From the NCBI GenBank assembly GCA_005408345.1, contig SEMN01000064.1, forward strand, positions 496,001 through 560,000: DNA of 64,000 bases, given 5' to 3'. Within the stretch, counting starts at the first letter, position 1. Each line of letters begins with the position of its first letter. This document shows, piece by piece, positions 1 to 14,100 of this stretch. Under the pieces are notes generated by a model that saw only the letters and a program-made list of their open reading frames with translations, had not been told where the DNA came from and searched no databases. The translations under genes and the position numbers were made by a program. The stretch is from Macquaria australasica (Eukaryota > Chordata > Actinopteri > Centrarchiformes > Percichthyidae).

Positions 1-222
1 TATAGAAGCGTTGCTCTCATTAAAATACACCCTACAGGCACCGTACTCTATGCTCGAAAGGAGAAAAATCATCACTTTGGACACAGTGAGCAAGGATTTG
101 AAGGAAATATAATAAAATCAAGCATGTAAACAACAAAGACAAACAAGCTAAGCATATCAACAGTAGTGTTAACAGAAAGGTTCCTCCAGAGGCAGAAATT
201 AAATGATGCAGGTCAGTCTTAC
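1..222 (-). other. traf4: traf4 intron 6 (partial)
   Basis: This is sequence 3' of the exon 6 donor. I see no coding similarity in it, so the final exon is outside the window. Confidence 0.85.
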
Positions 223-378
223 CCGGTGTTTGCAGCCGGCATCTTTGAAGGGGCAGAGAACGAGCGCACTGCCGCAGTTGTCCTTCACATGGTTAGCAAG
301 ATCCTCTCGGGCGATGTTGGGTGTGCCACACTGGTTTGGGCACTGGACAGGAAACCGAGGGCAGTGGTACTGGTGGTT
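223..378 (-). CDS. traf4: traf4 coding exon 6 (TRAF-type zinc finger 3)
   Basis: It encodes residues 209-260 (NHQYHCPRFPVQCPNQCG to KDAGCKHR). The acceptor is CTCTACAG|AAC and the donor CGG|GTAAG. The next exon, expected to hold the rest of the finger and the MATH domain, is left of position 1. Confidence 0.94.
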
Positions 379-3300
379 CTGTAGAGGAGTCAGGGACACA
401 GAGGGTGTTTAATATGTGCGCTGCTGACTGACAGTGGGGTCACAAATTAATGGTTGCACAGGGAGAAAATGTCCTTCAAAAGTTAAAAAACAACACATGC
501 AGTATTAAAAATGAGGCTGCAAAAATAGACCAGAAAAACAACTAATCATGCAGCCTGCAGACCGCGCTGCCAATAACACACGCAAAGCTCAGCAAATCAT
601 TGCGTCAACATGAATTTTGCAATCAGTGTAATAAAACACTCAATAACTGACTGACTAGAGCTGTAACAATGAATTGATGGACTGGATTTTTTTAAGGTTC
701 TTGTTTTTCCTTTTCTTAAATTACAGTAAAATGAAGATTGATATTGACAATAGAGCTGGAACAAATATTTAATAACATCTAACAAATATTTTCACTAAAA
801 TGTGAAAACAGTGAAAAATATCCATCCCAGTTTCCAAGGTCACGTCTTTAAATGTCTTGTTTTGTTCGACCAACAGTCTAAAACCCAAAGATATTAAATT
901 TACAATCATATAAAACAGAGAAAAGCAGGATATCTCTGTATTGGAGCTGTTGAAAAAAGCAAATATTTGCATTTTTACTTGACTTAAACAATTATTTGAT
1001 CACTATCAAAACAGTTGCTGATTATTTTTCTGAAGATCAAGTAATCGATTGTCAGCAGCCTTACAGCGAACTAGATGGTGACCAAAGTGATAAGAGTGGA
1101 ACCTGCTTAAATAAAACAAATTAAATGTTATATATTGAGTGTTTCTTTGCCATCATGCAATGCAGATTTTTAAGATTGGTTTATTACATCTTGGCCCAAA
1201 ATGGAGGGGGAGGGGAGAGTGACACTGACAGCTCAGCCTCTGGCCAGATGTGTACAGAGGCAGGTGCTTCCACATAAAAGCCCAGACAGCAAAACAGCAG
1301 CTCACACTAACATCCAGCTGCCACAGGACAGAGACACCAGCACCAGCAGTACAGCTGCTCTACTGAGGCTGGAAACCCTCTATGAGCCACATGCAGGACG
1401 GATGACAGGTACAATGATACTGGCAGGAGGCATTTTGAGAGAAAATATGTCTTGGCACTTAACTGGCTCAATCATGCCAAATATAACTATTTCACTAATA
1501 AGAAAGAATTTAAGCAGTGACTTGGGAAAAAAACGAAGGATTCTGATGGTAAACTTTGTGTGAAACTGACCTGGATGGTGTCGAAGACAAACTCCTTGCC
1601 GCAGTACTTGCAGGGCTGTGTGCGTTTGGGACACTCGGCCATGCCGTGTTGGGACAGCAGGCGACGCATCATCCTCGCCCCACACTTGTTCTCACAGTAA
1701 ACGCTCTCCTGAGGACACACACCCTGGTGGTTCTGGGGTAGAAAGGAAACACGTGATTACATTTTAGAGCAGATAGATACAGTAGGTGTTACTGTTTACT
1801 CAAATGCAGTTTATATACTGCAGTTTTCATAGCTCAAAACTACATTTTAATGAACAAAATATGTAAAGATTTTCTGACAGCAATGAGACTGCAGGTCAAG
1901 TTTTGACTCGTCAAGGATGAATATGATGACAAACAGTAAGAAAGAACACATTTGCAAATATAAAGTAACCTGTAAAATAATGTATCTCTACTTGGTTACA
2001 AGTAAAAGTCTGGCATTCAAAATCTTACTCAAGTAAATCAAAATATACATATATAAAAGTATTCATTATGCAGAATGGCCCATTTCAGAATAATATATAT
2101 TATATCACTGGATTTTAATTATTGATGCATTAATGTGTGAGCTTCGATGGTAAAGGTGGGGCTAATTTCAACTACTTCATACACTGCTGGGTAGCTTAAG
2201 CCATAATAATATGTCATAATGTATTAGTTGATTTATATGTTGTATTAATAATCTGAAAAGTAATTTAAGTTATCACATAAATGTAGTGGAGTAAAAAGCA
2301 CAATATTTCCCTCTGAACTGTGGTGGAGCAGAAGTATAAAGTAGCATAAAAACTACAAGTACCTCAAAATTGTACTTAAGTACAGTACTTGAGTAAATGT
2401 ACTTTGTTACATTCCACCCCTGAACTCAAGTATAGAGCTGAAACAATTGGTTGATTAATTGATCAACAGAAAATGAAATCAGAAACTATTCTGATTACAG
2501 ATTTATCATTAAAATCATTTTTTCTTGCAAACCCACCGACCATTCTCTGGTCGCAGCTTATCCAATGTGAAGATTTGCTGCATTTCTCCTGCTTAATATT
2601 ACTTTATATACTGTATATGTATATAGCCTTAGTCCAGTATTATTTGGCAAAAGGTTTTGAATGATATATGGTTGTAAACATGACGGTGTAATTCCAATGT
2701 GAGAGCCAAAAGGTGGATGAATGCCCCTGTAACTGTGTGCAGAGGGGGGACCATGAGGGCCAGAGTAAACAGAGGGGTGGGGGAGGGTGTGGGTGAGTGG
2801 TGGTGGTGGTGACAGAGGTGTTAGTGAGGAGACTCTGAGGTACTTCAGCCTACAAACACATTCAGTATGAAAGACACAGTCAAAGCTTCTTTCCTTCTGC
2901 CAACACACGTGTTATTTCAAAATAGACTCTCTCTGAAGGCAGCGACACACGTGCTTTAGTCTCTCCTGCTGCTTTTCACAAAGACGTCTTTCACTTACGC
3001 ATAGAAATTATGTGGAGTCACTCAGGGGCTGTTTATGTCAAGCCCCCGCTGTGTTGTAACAGGGAAAAAAAAAAAAAAGACATAAAAGCAGGTTTGGAGT
3101 TGGTGTTTACCTCGTAGGCTTCACCGGTGAACTCGCTGCCGCAGAACTCGCACTTGACCTTGCGCTTGGGGCAGTCGTGCTGCAGGTGGTCGGGCAAGTC
3201 GCGGCGCGTCAGCTTGACGGAGCAGCGATTGGGGCAGGGTATCACATTGAAGGCGCAGGTGGAGAAGTGGCCCTGAGGGAGACACAACGACAGAGAGGCA

Positions 3301-5035
3301 ATGTGTCATAATCAGACTCTCAAGATCAAGAGGTGAGGTGAGGGGGAGGGAGGACGGCAACAGGTATCAGGAGGAGATACACAAGGCAGAGTGTTTGATA
3401 AGATTAAAAAAAGATGGAGGGAAAGTGAGTGAGGATATCGAAGCTTCTCACCTGCAGCTGCTTCATCTGGCCGGTCCAGCGGCAGCCCTCCTCACTGTGG
3501 ATGCAGCGGATGGGCAGCGCCAGGATCTGCTGCTCCAGCTCCGGGTCCGGGTAGATCTGAAGAGGAAAAGCAGGACGAGGTCACAAGCTGTTAGAGCTGG
3601 AGCTGACCAGGTCATGCTGGAAGTCTGTAATATATCACTTTAATACAGCAAAAGTGTTTATAACATGGGTCTGAATGTTGCTGTCCAATGAAAACCATGT
3701 ATCTCCAAGTTTGGTGACTTAAAAACCCTTATGAAGCTGATAAGCATAATAAGTTGACATTTTTTTCCAGACACATGGTTTAAATAGGACAGCGATGCAG
3801 TATTTGACCTGTGCATGAGACTGGGAAACAAATACTTCACTTGTCAACCACAAACAACATATAGTAAGCCCCTTTTTGAAGAATTACAGTACATAAATAC
3901 CAAATAAAGTCAGGTTTAAAGGATACGTTTTTCAATATACTCCATTTTTCTTATTTTCAACAAATTACATGAAAAGACAAAAACCAAAACAATGAATTGA
4001 TCCTACTAACAAGTACTGTCTGTGTAGCCAAAGCTTGATATATCTTATTACTCCATTGTTGTCAAAAAAATATTAAAAACACATCAGCGAGCCACATTGT
4101 TGCACTGGGTGACATCTTCCTTCATTAGCATTAATACGGGCACTGTAGTTTATTTTGAGTTTATCCCACATTTTGTCTTTTCGTGGGATTTGTTGACAAT
4201 AGCATCAATAGAGATTATTACCAGTCATATCTATTACGTTTTCTTTTATGGCCTACTAGCATACTGCCAACATATTGTTTCTGTTTCTCTCCTGCCCTCC
4301 CTCGATCGTCATGTTTTTTGGGGAAATTCTTTAATATTTTTGCTTAATGAAAGAAAATTTTTGTTTTAGGGCATTTTCCTCTGTTTGTTGTAGTTATAAA
4401 ATAAAGTAATTTTTAAATTCAGTTTTCTCTATCGCTCTTCGGAGAGTTGATTATAAGACATTTGTTTATCAAAGTCAGGCAGTTTCCGAGCCACGTTCAA
4501 CCCTGGTGTCGAGAGGAGGATCCTGGACCTACGTCAACTGACATGCATTGTTTTAATAAGCATCGCTTGGTCGATCTGAATCCAGAAATCAACGTATTTG
4601 CACACAGTTCATTACTTGTGTCACATTTAAAAAACACTGCCTAGTGTAGATTGATCTGGTTAGTTGGAAGTAAGTCAACTTTAGAGGAGCTGGTAGGCGT
4701 ATTTTCAAATTTTAGACAGAGCCAGGCTAGCTGTTCCCCCCTGCTTCCAGTCTTTATGCTAAGCTAGGCTACAGACATCCTCCTTCACTCCAGCTCTGCA
4801 CAGAGTAGATCTGGTATTGGTATAGCTTGTTTTCCAAAATGGTGAGCTATCCCTTTAAATCATTTTTACAATGACGTTAACATGTTGGTTTTTGCATCAT
4901 ATCAAACAAGAAAATTTCAGACACACATAGACACTGTAAAAGTCAAACTGTTGAGATTGTTTTTATATAAAACTGCAGCAGTGAGTGGAGCCGGCCACTG
5001 CAGTGATAATGAGTTAGTTTAAGGTTTATGGGACC

Positions 5036-5102
<67 letters not shown>

Positions 5103-8100
5103 AAGCAAAGGAAAAGATTTATTTTTCCTCGGTCACTGAGCGATGGGGATGAGTCAGTTTTCTGCCCAAACAAACCAAATCCTCCCCTACAGTTCGCCGT
5201 CCTGAGGATTTACAGCTCTGCTGTGCTCTGCATCTCCACCCCACCCCCACCCCCCATGCTGTCACACGAGCAGAGCACTGGTCAAACAAGAAAAGCCACT
5301 TCCTCAAAATGTCACAACAGCCCTCTAAACAAATAACAGCTCAGTAACAGCCCGACTGAGCTCACGTGCACCGAAAACATGGGAGCCGATCGCCTTCAAA
5401 TGAAAAGTTAATTAGGAAGAGAATCTACAGTAAAACACTTCCATTTATCTCAGTCATTGTTTCTAGCCGTCTCTGCCAGACTAAATAAGTGTATTAAAGT
5501 ATGATCTTCACCTGTTAAATATGCTCTACAGAAACACAGATACAAAACACATGCTTGACTTGCTGCACTCCACTTATACTGCAGAAGCAGACGGGTTTTT
5601 TTGCTGCCATAATCACATTCCTTCAGGAGAGGCAAAGAGGGAAAAATCCTCTGAAGCAAACTGAAACACTCTCTTATTGTTCCAGCCTTGGAATCTGCGG
5701 GGAGACGGCAATAATGACCTTTTAATAACTTAGTCCCAGGCAGATCGGGGGGGGGTTAAGCTCTTTGGAGCTCCAACTTGGGGGTTTATTCTGTCTGCTT
5801 CAGCCATTGTTAGTCCCCACACTACTACTACTACTACTACTACAGCAGCACAATCCTTTAATGACTACAACACTTTTGTTCTGTTGGAGCGAGGTTGTGT
5901 TTGTGCACGTTTTCAAAGGACAGTGTGCAGCACACAGCACAATAACCCTGACAGTGGACCACCAGGACTGGGTAATTTGCAGGCGACTGGGAGCCTGCGA
6001 GGGTAAATAACAACATCTGACAGGTGTGCCATGAGCACATCCTTCCCGTGGGGAGTCCCTGCTATTACAGGCGCCTTCATCGCTCTCAGCACAGCATGCA
6101 GACCTGCACTGCTGCCCCGCTGAAGCTCCGGGTTAGTGGCTCGATGGCTAATTCAGGCTAATGCAAACTAACTAACTATCTGCATGGGAGAAATACATAC
6201 AGTGGTCTACTTTCAACCGATGCCAAAAGCTGCTCAGAAACAGGGACGATCATTTACTCTTCGTTGGTTAGTCTCTCATGCATAGTTCAGAATTAAGCCC
6301 TTATCCTTGTACTGCACACTGTCACTTTATCACGTGGAAGAGAGACATCCTCTGACTCTGAATACAATTAGTCACAGTATCTGTTTTCCCCTCAGGCACA
6401 ATCTGATTAACCGCCTTTAAAAAACAAAGAGAAAAAGACTTCAGTTGAAATTTAGATTCAGTTTTCTTTGTCTGGACTCGGCTTTCCCACTGTAATGAAA
6501 TGAAATGCAACCTTTGATAGTTTTCCTCTTAATGTCTGTCAGTTTGCATCTGCTATCTCAACTATATCTAGATCTAATGTAGGGGGATTATATTTATGTC
6601 ACTATCTGAGCTGCTTGTCTCCTCTTTGATTTGCATTTGTTCCTGGTCGGACCGGTGCACACAAGTGTATTTACATTTTTGCAGCCCCTGTATGTTAACT
6701 ATTGTTCTGTAATTGGCCAAATCTGTAACATCCTTTAAATCAAATGGTATTAACCTGTTTCGGCTTTATTTTTTATTTTTGTTTTGGTATTCCAATTATT
6801 TTAGCATTTTTAAGCCAGACTACTGGAATGGCATAGGGATGTCAGTCTGTTGGCCCACCACTCTGGTCCAGACTGAAATATCTCTGCAACTACTGGATGG
6901 ATTGACATGAAATCTTAGCGTGTCGACATTAGCATTTAGCTCAAAGCGCCACTGTGCAGCCTCACAGAAATGTGCTATATAAATAGAAGTTTTGTTATTA
7001 TATTTGAGAAGAAAATGATTGAGTTCTACCAGTAGTCTTAAGTTACATTTTCTTTCTTCACTTTAGCCATCATTTCAGGATGAGGAGTGAATGAACATGT
7101 GAGTGTTAATCGTACCTTGGCATAGTCCAACGGAAGCTGATCCTCTGGACACTTGAAGACGCCCTCACTGCAACAAAAAAGGCAGAGAAGTTTCATTAAT
7201 TTAGGAATCACCCAGAATAAAAGATGACTGCAGACAAAAACAGTTTACAAGCATCTCAACAAGGACAATCAGCCATTTTTAAAATCACATTCAGCGTTCA
7301 GTGAGATTATTAACTGTGACCCTGACTGAGAACAACCAGAGCTAAAAGGCACTTCTTTGACAGTCTGTAAGAGCAGCGCTGCAGTGCCCTTAGTTTTATT
7401 CTGTAACACTATTAATATGAGAAGTTCTCTGACTCATCACACTGTATGACATACAAACAAACACTCACATACACACACTGCACAATAATGTCAGATCTTT
7501 GAGACACTGGCTCTTTCATCTTCTCCCCTTCAGAGAATTCGTCTACACAGATTTTTATTACAGAGGACAAAACTACAAGTTGGAGCCTGATCGGTTTATT
7601 TATAATACATAAAAGGGATAATTGATGATCCACTTTCCAGTTACTTTTACCGTTTCTCTCACAGCTTAGTGTACAGTGTTTAATTTTTGCCCTTGTTTTG
7701 CAGCCTAGATAACAATGTGCTAGTTTCAACAGGCTTCTGTTTTTCTGAGCATAAAGCAGTGTAAACTTCTCCTTCCTGCTCGAGGCTCTTCCTCAGGAAA
7801 AAACGACGATTTGCTGGTTTGCTTGTGTGAGAAGAGTTTTTGATCTTTTCCTCCTCCAGCAGTTTAACCCAAAATAAGACTTGAATTCTCGTTTTACTAC
7901 AGGCCCTCGTGCAGTTTTTGTGGCGGACAGAGGAGGCCTGTTTTAGGGGCATATGAGCGAGCGCCATGGCTCGTTGGGGCGTCCCTACCCTGATGTCATC
8001 ATCAAATATTCACACTTGTAAATAATGGAGGCAGCAGCCACTACAGGTGAGCTGCTACACAGAATCTAAGCTTGCGACTGCACAACAAACCCATCCAGAC

Positions 8101-11100
8101 AAACAAAGGTTACTTAAAAAAAACAGAAAAGGCAATCAGTGGCTTATCTCTTCAGATGTCAGCGGTGTCACAACTTTCTCGAGCCCCCCTGCTAAAGATG
8201 TCAAGTTGGGATTGTGGGATCCTCTGAGAGGCATTTGGACATTTTATAGACCAAACTATTTATTTCTTAATCGAGAAAATAATCTGCAGTTTCACTGATA
8301 ATGAAAATAATCTGTAGCTGCAGCCCTTTGTTTTTCACATGAAATCTACTGAAACTACAGACAACAGAGATGCCAGAAATGTGTTTTTGTTCAAAAGTCA
8401 CAAGCCCTGAAGCTTCTGACCTCCCGTGCAAAGAGGCCTCTCATAACCCCGACCATGCCTAAATTATGTTTAAACTAATTAAGGGACAACAGTGGGCAAA
8501 CAGTAAGCGTTTTCCCCTTGGTGCTTTAATTTGGTTGGCTGCAGTGTCACCTGACCGCAACTCCCAGAGGCACAGGGACATGTGACAGGACAGGAGTGCA
8601 TGTGCACTTCGCCCCGTCTACCCAGCTGCTATGAAACCAGGGAGTGCGCTGCAGGGGGGGATGGGAGCAGAGGTTAGCCCTGAGAGGGAGGGAGGGTTGA
8701 TGAAAGAGGGGTGGAGGAGGGAGGTTAATGCATGACGAGACAGCAGTAATTCTCCTCCATTAGGGTCACCGTGTCAGCAGGGAGCTGGAGACCAATTAAC
8801 AAGCCACAACGGGCTGTAAAAGGGGGTCAATCGATTAGAGGCTAAGAGAGCCCAGTCAGCATCTCATGTGTAGTATGAAGTCATTTACAGTACTCATCGC
8901 CATCACCGAGGAATCATCTCACACTGTGGAGGGAGAAGTACAGAGAGCACTGCCTGTCCCACAACCACACAGCGAGAGGAGATGGGAAGCGACAGGCTCT
9001 CAGCTCCGGACAGGGGACAGCCAGAGGCCCCGTCCAGCTCGGGCCCCGTATCTGACGCACAGAGAGGCAGACAGGCGAAAAGAGCCTAGTCACAGACTGT
9101 CAGGATAATTCCTCCCCTGGTCGCAGAGAAGCTCCCGCAGCCACACATTCATGTGTTCGGCCCCACTGCTGATAATACCGCTCGACTTTCTTGGTCGCTC
9201 GTGAGTCGAACTCGCTGTCGCTTTGTGACAGCACATTCGTTAGCAGTGAAAGGTGGGGCCGATGTGTAACACAGCTCCAGTTCAATTCTGTCCAGCTTCT
9301 CTGACTAACAATTTCTCTGACTATTGAGAGCAGAGCGACAAAAAATAACTGAATATCACAAATAGCGTTGAAAGTAAATGATTGATTCAGGTTCTAAATT
9401 AGCAACTATTAGCATGCTAACTTGCTGAACTAAGATAAACACAAGGTAAACATTCCCTGCTAATCATCAGCATGTTAGCATGCTAATGTTAGCATTTAAC
9501 TTAAAGTACACCCTCACAGAGCGGTTAGTATGCTGTAGACTCTGTAGACTCTTTCGCTTATCAGTTGATTGATGAAACGATTAATAGATTATCAGAATTG
9601 CTTCCAATTAATTTTGCTGTTGATCAACTAATCGATTGACTAATCTTTTCCACTCTAATCACACATTTGACTCAAGGCCATCATCGATTGAATCACTAGT
9701 AAAACAATTAGTTGATTAATACATTAGCTGAACGAAAGAAAACAATGTAGATAACTGACTAACCATTTAAGTCAAATGCCAAGGATTTGCTTCTTTATAT
9801 GATTAAATACCGGAATATTTGGGGTGGTTTTGGGCCGTTAGACAAAACAAGCAATCTGAAGATGTCACCTTGCCATTAATCGTTAGTTGCAGCCCTAATG
9901 CAGTCATTAAAGGATAAACATAACTGTTACACAAAGCCCAAAGGGAAAACTCCTTTGCGTACATCCTTGCAAGTGGGAACTTGCACCTCCCAAACAGCCA
10001 GCCTCTTTTAAAACAAGTTTCACACAGATGTTTGTCTACCACAGATCTCTGACCACAGCTCACGCCCTCGTCAATGAACATCCAGGGCAAGAGGCTGATA
10101 AACAAGTGTTTCAGTGTCACGTTGGGATGTCACAGGGGAGCAGCTTAAGACTGGACTGCACACAGTATAATACAATCACCTCATTAAAATTTGATTGCCT
10201 CCTTCTGTCTGCTCAGACTGTGAGAGCAGTAGAGGCTCTACAGCTGCTCTGCTGCAGAGACGATCATGTTTAAATCCCCTCAAATTCACTGTCAGACAGG
10301 CGTACACACATTATCACATCGTGTTAGCCTGTAGAAAACACATTCACCCCTCTGCAGGTGAAATGCACCCACTAGTCAAACCCATCATCGCCCTGGACCC
10401 TAATTCCCTCTCTCCCCTCTTATTGCCCCCTCTCTTCCCCCGGCCTCAAATCTTCTTTTCAGGCGCAGATTAAACAGCCATCCATTCATGCAGCTGATAC
10501 CACGAGGACAGCCGTCACAACATGCTTCGTCACACTGCTCCTGACAGGCAGACGGTGAGAAGTACAAATCCCTCAGGTTTAATCTCACCGGTGCAGAGTG
10601 GAGGGGTGTTTTTCAAGCGACAGCGACCAGCCTGCAGGCCACACAGAGAGGGCATGTTGGTGACAGGCTGCCGCCTTGCAAACCAGGACCGCAGAGTAAC
10701 CTTGAAACCTGCTCTATATTAACTAAGAGAGAGACTCCTAAACAAACCTCCCTGTGTTTGCCAATGTAGCAGGCAGGGCTGTTGAGACACACTAAACAAA
10801 CTAAATCAAAAGCATGAGGCCTTTGGAGAGTACAAGTCTGCGGCACATTAACACTTTAAACAGACCTCTGTCACACGGGGTATTTTCTCAGATAGCATCG
10901 GGAGCCTTGACTGAACTTCCTGCTTATGTCACTGCCAGCTTTCATGTTCATCCTCGTGCTAAACCCTTTTTGTCTTTTCAAGTTATAACCAGGATTAACT
11001 TTTATATACACAAACAAAACCTTAAAATTCCACCAGTGCCCTTAGTGCAGGTTTTCGGTCTCACAGCTGAAACCAAACTCCCTGCGTCTCCTCTCGGGAA

Positions 11101-14100
11101 GTTGAGAGAAAACAGGAATTTTGTTTTATCTCAGATAGAGTTCCTATAATCTCCCAAATCCATCTGGTTTTGAGTTTGTGTGTATAAGACTGTGTGCAGT
11201 CTTAATTCTTTCTTCTGAGTGTGTGACTGATATTCTTACATGTATCATCAGTCTGTGATGTCCAACATATTCCAGGAGTTTTCTTGATGTTGCAGAAAGC
11301 TGATTTTTTACACTCCAGCTTAAAATATCTTATTTGACTAGAGCTGCAACAATTAGTCGATTAATCGATTAGTCCATTGACAGAAATCTGTAACAATTTG
11401 ATGAGTACTGTATAAATAGTACACTTCTAAACAAACTTGCTTTTAGTCTAGAAGAAATCATCTTACAGCAGTGCTGCAGTTTTGTGCTGACATTAAAATT
11501 ATGTGTGACTTTGGACAGCTATTGCGCTTTAATTATGAAAACTTCACAAAAAGAAAGCAAAATGTTTTTCCAAAGATTTAGTAGTTTATTTTTATGTTTT
11601 CCCAGCTGTCTCTGGGGCTGTCTCACCACAACCCACAATTTGTGTTAATTTCATCCAAATGAAAATTGAGGAGCTGCCTGTGAGTAGCTCTTTCATTTCT
11701 GTTGCTCAAGCAATTTGGAACAATAGTGTACATCCACTCCAGAAGAACAAAAAATAATTTAATATGTGTGCTGTCATTTGTATAAATGTGTCAGTCGCAT
11801 GGTATGAAACCACTAAACACTCAAAAGTTTGAATAAGTCTTTCGTATTGGAATTGGGCCACATCTTAAAAGGTGTCAACAACCTCTTCTAGCAGCCCTAC
11901 AGGTTGTGCTACTTCTCCAACCAACTGACTTGCTCTCACTTTCTGTACTATAAAGCTACAGAAGGTGTTTGGCCTGCAGAAGCTCTTCCTTTCATCCTCA
12001 TGACTAGTAGGATTAACGCCCTAATGTGAGCAGCCGGTGCTGACTAAAGTGGCCCCTAAATGAGGTCGAGTGACAGGGGCTGAGGATGGGTGGTGTTTCC
12101 ACCCGTGGAACCTGATACACCACGAGCGCAGAGCTCCCTTCGCCCACGGCTGACTTTGGCTCTCCGCAGCCCTCTCGTTTGTCTGAAAAGGGAGGAGCAG
12201 CTCCTACTTTCACAGAGTGTGATGACACACCGGCCCACAGGTGGATCGACTGCTACTTCACGGGCTTTATGTGTGGGACGTCCACACAGAATGATGCTGT
12301 GACAGCTTCTTGTGTGGGATTTAATACCTACAAGATAAGCTGTCCATACCTGCGGTTTGCTGGAGATTATATTGTGCATAAGCTCTATGATGTTTGTGGT
12401 GACATTCTCTTCTGCCGCTTCTAATGGGAAGGCAATGCTAATGTCTATGAACAAGTCACCTTCTAACACACTAAAGCATCTGATTTAATGAGTCCAGAAG
12501 AGTTTGTTTGACACTGAGCTAAGCCTGTTGGTCATCTCTTCCAATATCTAACACTAAAACCACCCAAACCTCTGTCTCCAGTAGGTAACTCATGCATGCT
12601 AATGCTGTAGAATACAGTATTTTACGTAATCATAAACAACTATCATCCAAAGAGTAAAGAAATGATTAGTTGATTGACAGAAAATTAACTATTTTGATAA
12701 TAGATATAGTAATAATAGTAAAAAATCCAAACATTCACTTGTTTAAGCTCCTCAAATGTGAAAAATGTCTGCTTTTCCTCATCTTTGAATATTTTTGGGT
12801 TTTGGACTCTTGGTCGGACAAAACGAGACATCTGCAAGAGCAAACCATGAATCGATAAACGTAGAAGATAATCAGCAGAATAATAGTTTATGAAAATAAT
12901 TGTTAGATGCAGTTCTAAATTGAATATCTTTCTGTTTTTGACTGTTACTCGGACAAAACAAGCAATTTGAAAGCATCGCCATGGGAAATCATAATGGGTA
13001 TATTTCACAAAAAAACATCTATCATTCCAGAAAAGAATTGGCAGACTGATTGATAATGAAAATAACCATTAGTTGCAGACCTGGTGAAGAGTTCTCCACC
13101 TTTTAATTAATCCAAAGTTGGAACTGGTTGTTATTGCTATCATCTGTTGATTCACACTACATTTAGCAACTTTCCCTGTAAACAAAGCAAGTTAGATACG
13201 AAGTCTTGCAGGATAACAGACTTGTCCTTCCGGCACCTTGTAAAGCCGTTCAGCCAGTTAAACGGTGGAAATTTTAATCCTTAGGAAGATGGACTGAAAA
13301 GAGCATCCTCTTTTCTATTTTATGGGACTCGTACAACCTGCCGTCCTCCTGTAATTTTACAGAATTTATTAAAGGTCGTCTGTGTGATTAACTTTGCTCC
13401 AATCTGCTCTGTCCTTACTTTGTAAAGAACACATTTTGCCATTAATTACCGAGCATATTTCACCAAACACAGGGTCATCTGATGAATATTACTCCTGTGT
13501 GATTTCTGATTTCTGTCATTTCTTTCTTTTCACAAGCAGCTTAATAGAGCTATCCGTTTGGCAAAGGAACCATTAGGAGGTGAACACAGACTTTATCAAA
13601 TCAATTCTCCAATAAATTCTAAAGGCGACCTGTTCTAAAATATTTTCCCAGTGAGGTTTTTGAAGGATTTCAGGATTGTTGAGTTTAGCAGAAGCCTGTC
13701 AAGAATATGACACCTGTAAAATCCCATTTGACTTCCTCTGCTTGTCACTAACCGCCACTGGCAGCTGTTTCATATGAAGTAACAATGGCTGACAGTCTGC
13801 AGGTCATGGTCATCAACAAGACAGAAATAAATTACATCTGACTCAGTGTCAGACAACCCTAAAAAGACAGGCGGAAAATTAAACCGCTTCCAATGGTGAT
13901 TACACGTATTCATATAAATCAAGCAGAGCTAAACTTTTAAGCGTAGTTTAAAATCTCTATTTTATGCTTCCTCATCCAGACGAATACTATTTTTTATTGT
14001 GTTGCTTTGCCAAAGCAGGAAAAATAAAAGATGCAAGTGGAAGAAAGGAACTACTACGAGAGTGTATGTGTGTGTGTGTGTGTGTGTGTGGGTGGATGTC

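Larger units (their letters stand above)
1733..3110 (-). other. traf4: traf4 intron 4
   Basis: Much of this intron is repeat: a long TACTCAAGT-type element at about 1968-2425 and a hAT-like fragment at about 2432-2610. A GT/TGG-rich stretch lies at 2740-2820 and an A-run at 3065-3078. Confidence 0.8.
3557..7115 (-). other. traf4: traf4 intron 2
   Basis: This is a 3.6-kb intron with no recognisable coding sequence. It holds a half copy of a fold-back repeat (4679-4858), a (GA)n microsatellite (5039-5098), an (ACT)n run near 5820 and one copy of another interspersed repeat (about 6838-6975). Confidence 0.8.

Noticed and set aside
1201..1563. Plus-strand open frame of 120 codons in traf4 intron 5
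   Set aside because: No recognisable domain and no splice or promoter support.
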